Assembly (NCBI GenBank): GCA_000517005.1
Contig: KI911965.1
Span: forward strand, 261,027-325,026
DNA: 64,000 nucleotides
Source of the DNA: Microvirga lupini
Lineage (GTDB): Bacteria > Pseudomonadota > Alphaproteobacteria > Rhizobiales > Beijerinckiaceae
Reading direction: 5' to 3'
The notes under the pieces were generated by a model, which saw only the letters and a program-made list of their open reading frames with translations, was not told where the DNA came from and did not search any database. Every line of letters starts with the position of its first letter. The first letter of the stretch is position 1. Below, one piece after another: positions 62,091 through 64,000 of the stretch. A program made the translations under genes and the position numbers.

Positions 62091-62151
62091 GCACGAACAG
62101 TTCATCCTCGACCCTCATCCTGAGAGTCTGGTCGGAAAGGATACTCTCTCC

Positions 62152-62351
62152 GTCATGGTCGGGCATGTCCCGGCCGTCACGATGCTATGAAGCGCCCCGG
62201 TGTCATCCCCGGCGCACGAACTGCGGGAAGGGGATCCACTCGCAAGCGCTGCGGGTGACACTGGATTCCCTTCCCCTCCGCTGCGCTCCAGCCGGGAATG
62301 ACACGGCTGTATTCCTCGCATCGAGATCACCGGCACAAGGCCGGTGATGAC
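62152..62351. repeat. Palindromic intergenic repeat, copy B, interrupted by another repeat
   Basis: The ends GTCATGGTCGGGCATGTCCC (62152) and CACCGGCACAAGGCCGGTGATGAC (split here; 62328-62351) are the reverse complement of copy A at 52273-52359, block by block. In copy A about 22 bases separate the halves; here the middle is enlarged by the element at 62200-62304. Confidence 0.72.
62200..62304. mobile_element. Short palindromic element nested in repeat copy B
   Basis: 105 bases with terminal inverted ends GTGTCATCCCCGGC (62200-62213) and GCCGGGAATGACAC (62291-62304), 12 of 14 matching, non-coding. It splits the outer repeat after GAAGCGCC. A target-site duplication was not visible, so insertion of a MITE-like element is an inference. 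Confidence 0.55.
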
Positions 62352-62406
62352 GACAGAGGTAAACTTCCAGCCAGAGCCTCAGGATGAGATCTATTGCTGG
62401 GAAAGA

Positions 62407-62844
62407 TCAATCTTTCTCGTAAAGGACGAAGCTGCGATTTCGCCCGGCAAACTCCCGTTCGTATTCCCGTGTCACCCGCCAGCCTTGGCGCTCGTAGAAG
62501 CGGCGCGCGCCGTGATTGTCGCGGAAGCATTCGAGGCTTTTTGCTCCGCGCGCTTCCGCTTCCCGTAAAAGCAGCGCACCGCCGCCCCTGCCGCTTGCAT
62601 CGGGATCCATGAACAGCATGTCGATATGACCATCGGTCATGAGCAGGAAACCGACCGGCATCTCGCCCGAAAGGACGACCAGCATGCGTTCCCATGAGGT
62701 GTTGAAGCGCTCGGCGAAGAAAGCGGCGTTCCTGCCATCGAGCACCTCCGCTTCCAAGATGTCCGCGAAGGCCGCGCGATAGGACCTCTCCGCAACCGCG
62801 GCCAGAGCCGGGATATCCTCGGCCCTGACGAACCGCACGATCAC
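62407..62844 (-). CDS. GNAT family N-acetyltransferase
   Basis: 145-aa acetyltransferase. N-terminus IVRFVRAEDIPALAAVAERSYR is the usual first strand-helix; motif A with acetyl-CoA pyrophosphate loop is MLFMDPDASGRGGGALLLREAE near 86-107 (R/Q-x-x-G-x-G/A variant GRGGG), motif B is FRDNHGARRFYERQGW near 115-130. I start at GTG 62844, overlapping the permease stop as GTGA; the frame is open to 63672 only as a shadow of that permease. Target (small molecule or protein) unknown. Position after an oligopeptide transporter suggests it modifies something imported or is co-transcribed by chance. Confidence 0.87.
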   Translation of the reverse strand: MIVRFVRAEDIPALAAVAERSYRAAFADILEAEVLDGRNAAFFAERFNTSWERMLVVLSGEMPVGFLLMTDGHIDMLFMDPDASGRGGGALLLREAEARGAKSLECFRDNHGARRFYERQGWRVTREYEREFAGRNRSFVLYEKD

Positions 62845-63665
62845 GGCTGTCCCCTCAGGCGCGGATCGAGCGTATCGCGCAGCGCATCCCCTAGGAGGTT
62901 GAAGCCGAAGGACAGGAACAGGATGGCAAAGCCGGCGAAGATCGCGCTCCAGGGCGAGAGCATGAGGAAGTTGCGACCCTCGGACAGCATCAGGCCGAGT
63001 GACGGGGTCGGCGGCTGCGTGCCGAGGCCCAGAAACGACAGCGAGGCTTCGACCAGGATGGCGGCTGAGAGCAACAGGCTCGTCTGGACCAGGATGACCG
63101 AGGCGAGGTTCGGCAGGATGTGCAGGAAGATGATGCGGGCATCGGAAGCGCCGATGGCCTTCGCTCCCGCCACATACTCGCTCTCGCACAACACCAGCGC
63201 TGGGCCGCGCAGGAGGCGGGCGAAGATCGGCGTATAGACCACCGCGATGGCGGCGGCCGCGCTGTAGGTGTGCGGCCCCAGGACGGCGATGATGCCGATG
63301 GCGAGCAGCATCACCGGAAAGGCGAAGAGCACGTCCATGATGCGCATGATGATGCGGTCGAGCCAGCCGCGGTAATAGGCGGCGATGAGGCCGAGCGCAC
63401 CGCCGGCAAGCAGCGCAATGCCGACCGCGAGCAGGCAGGCGATGAGCGAGGTGCGGTAGCCGTAGAGAATGCGCGTCAGCACGTCCCGGCCCAATTGGTC
63501 GGTTCCGAACCAGTTCAGCTCGGACGGCGCGCGTAGGCGCCGCGCGACGCTCTGCGCCATGGGATCGTAGGGGGCGAAGAGCGGCGCACCGACGGCGAGA
63601 ATGATTTGGATCGCCACCAGCATGACGGCGAAGGTCAGAAGCTTGTTCTTGGCCAGACGCGACAC
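62841..63665 (-). CDS. Dipeptide/oligopeptide-type ABC transporter permease (DppC-like)
   Basis: 274-aa inner-membrane permease. N-terminal helix followed by LFAPYDPMAQSVARRLRAPS near 27-46 and the family hallmark HWFGTDQLGRDVLTR-like NWFGTDQLGRDVLTRILYG near 51-69; EAA loop VAGAKAIGASDARIIFLHILPNLASVILV near 163-191; C-terminal NLLGDALRDTLDPRLRG. Three bases downstream of the DppB-like gene. Six helices. Such importers carry dipeptides, oligopeptides, nickel or opines; the ligand is not visible here. Confidence 0.92.
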   Translation of the reverse strand: MSRLAKNKLLTFAVMLVAIQIILAVGAPLFAPYDPMAQSVARRLRAPSELNWFGTDQLGRDVLTRILYGYRTSLIACLLAVGIALLAGGALGLIAAYYRGWLDRIIMRIMDVLFAFPVMLLAIGIIAVLGPHTYSAAAAIAVVYTPIFARLLRGPALVLCESEYVAGAKAIGASDARIIFLHILPNLASVILVQTSLLLSAAILVEASLSFLGLGTQPPTPSLGLMLSEGRNFLMLSPWSAIFAGFAILFLSFGFNLLGDALRDTLDPRLRGQP

Positions 63666-63668
63666 GGC

Positions 63669-64000
63669 TCAAGCCCTCATGCGGGGATCGACAATGATGT
63701 AGAGAAAATCGACCAGAAAATTCACGAAGACGAAGCCTGCCGTCACCACGAGGATGGTGGCCTGGATCAGCGGGTAATTGCGCTCGGCAATGGCGCCGAG
63801 GATCAGGCGGCCGAGACCCGGAATGGCGAAGACCTGCTCGACCACGATGGCGCCGCCGAGAAGATAGCCAGTCATGATGCCGACGCTGGTGAGAAACGGG
63901 ATCAGCGCATTGCGCAGGGCATGCTTGTAGACGACGCGCCGCTCCGGCAAGCCTTTGGCGCGGGCCGTGCGCACGTAATCCTGCCCCAGCGCATCGAGCA
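63669..64000 (-). CDS. Dipeptide/oligopeptide-type ABC transporter permease (DppB-like), partial
   Basis: The C-terminal 110 residues are in the window; the gene's 5' part lies beyond base 64000, where the frame is still open (LDALGQDYVRTARAKGLPE). EAA loop RTARAKGLPERRVVYKHALRNALIPFLT is complete, then two helices with GGAIVVEQVFAIPGLGRLILGAI, and the normal end FLYIIVDPRMRA of DppB-type permeases. It is co-transcribed with the DppC-like gene three bases downstream. Confidence 0.92.
   Translation of the reverse strand, partial: LDALGQDYVRTARAKGLPERRVVYKHALRNALIPFLTSVGIMTGYLLGGAIVVEQVFAIPGLGRLILGAIAERNYPLIQATILVVTAGFVFVNFLVDFLYIIVDPRMRA

Larger units (their letters stand above)
62091..62406. 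other. Intergenic region with nested repeats
   Basis: About 315 bases between the oxidoreductase and the convergent GNAT gene; 62152-62351 is a repeat described separately. No gene supported in the rest. Confidence 0.65.

Noticed and set aside
62845-63672. 276-codon extension of the GNAT frame
   Set aside because: It is another frame of the DppC-like permease on the same strand; Arg/Pro/His-rich, no acetyltransferase sequence.

Overview
The window is about 62% GC, densely coded, and looks like a chromosomal segment of an alphaproteobacterium of the Hyphomicrobiales (Rhizobiales), most like a Methylobacteriaceae/Microvirga-type genome. The reasons are the gene content (PrkA/YeaH/SpoVR, ThiBPQ behind a TPP riboswitch, HlyU, ChrA with a rhodanese/ChrB partner), the short Rhizobiales-style intergenic repeats, and several copies of the alphaproteobacterial general-stress (EcfG) promoter motif. 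The genus is an inference. I saw no rRNA, tRNA, CRISPR array, prophage or intact insertion sequence.

Region 1 (1-2074): a frameshifted small gene, a 69-aa hypothetical, and a YihY/BrkB membrane protein behind an EcfG-like promoter. Region 2 (2153-17946): a 16 kb sugar/inositol cluster. A leftward operon carries two epimerases, a GT4 glycosyltransferase, three CgeB-like glycosyltransferases and a UDP-xylose-synthase-like enzyme. A rightward operon carries myo-inositol-phosphate synthase, a histidine phosphatase, a fourth CgeB-like transferase, a sugar nucleotidyltransferase, a methyltransferase and an apparently circularly permuted glycosidase. A convergent pair (Zn-dehydrogenase, Gfo/Idh oxidoreductase) closes the cluster. 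No flippase, polymerase or exporter is present, and a perfect EcfG motif precedes the inositol synthase, so a stress-induced intracellular or membrane-bound inositol glycoconjugate or oligosaccharide is my best reading.

Region 3 (18052-23792): prkA-yeaH-spoVR plus two small genes. Region 4 (24372-29971): alcohol dehydrogenase, an uncharacterised PRTase-like/kinase-like fusion, a second yihY broken by a one-base shift, and a catalase gene broken at two separate places. Region 5 (30271-33330): HlyU, two small envelope proteins, a lytic transglycosylase with a SPOR-like tail, and a CYTH-like protein. Region 6 (33685-41985): semialdehyde dehydrogenase plus FAH-family enzyme, a LOG protein, chromate resistance pair, an SDR lacking the catalytic YxxxK, a DapA-family aldolase/dehydratase, and a 57-aa protein behind an EcfG-like motif. 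Region 7 (41999-48746): PEP carboxylase, a YegD-like Hsp70, and Tex.

Region 8 (48770-52215): TPP riboswitch and the thiBPQ thiamine transporter. Region 9 (52525-62090): an amino-sugar uptake and catabolism locus, with an ABC transporter (binding protein, two permeases, MalK-type ATPase) divergent from BadF-type kinase, GntR regulator, SIS isomerase/deaminase, NagA deacetylase and a Gfo/Idh oxidoreductase. Region 10 (62152-64000): a nested palindromic repeat whose outer part matches one at 52273-52359, a GNAT acetyltransferase, and two dipeptide-type ABC permeases, the last running off the window.
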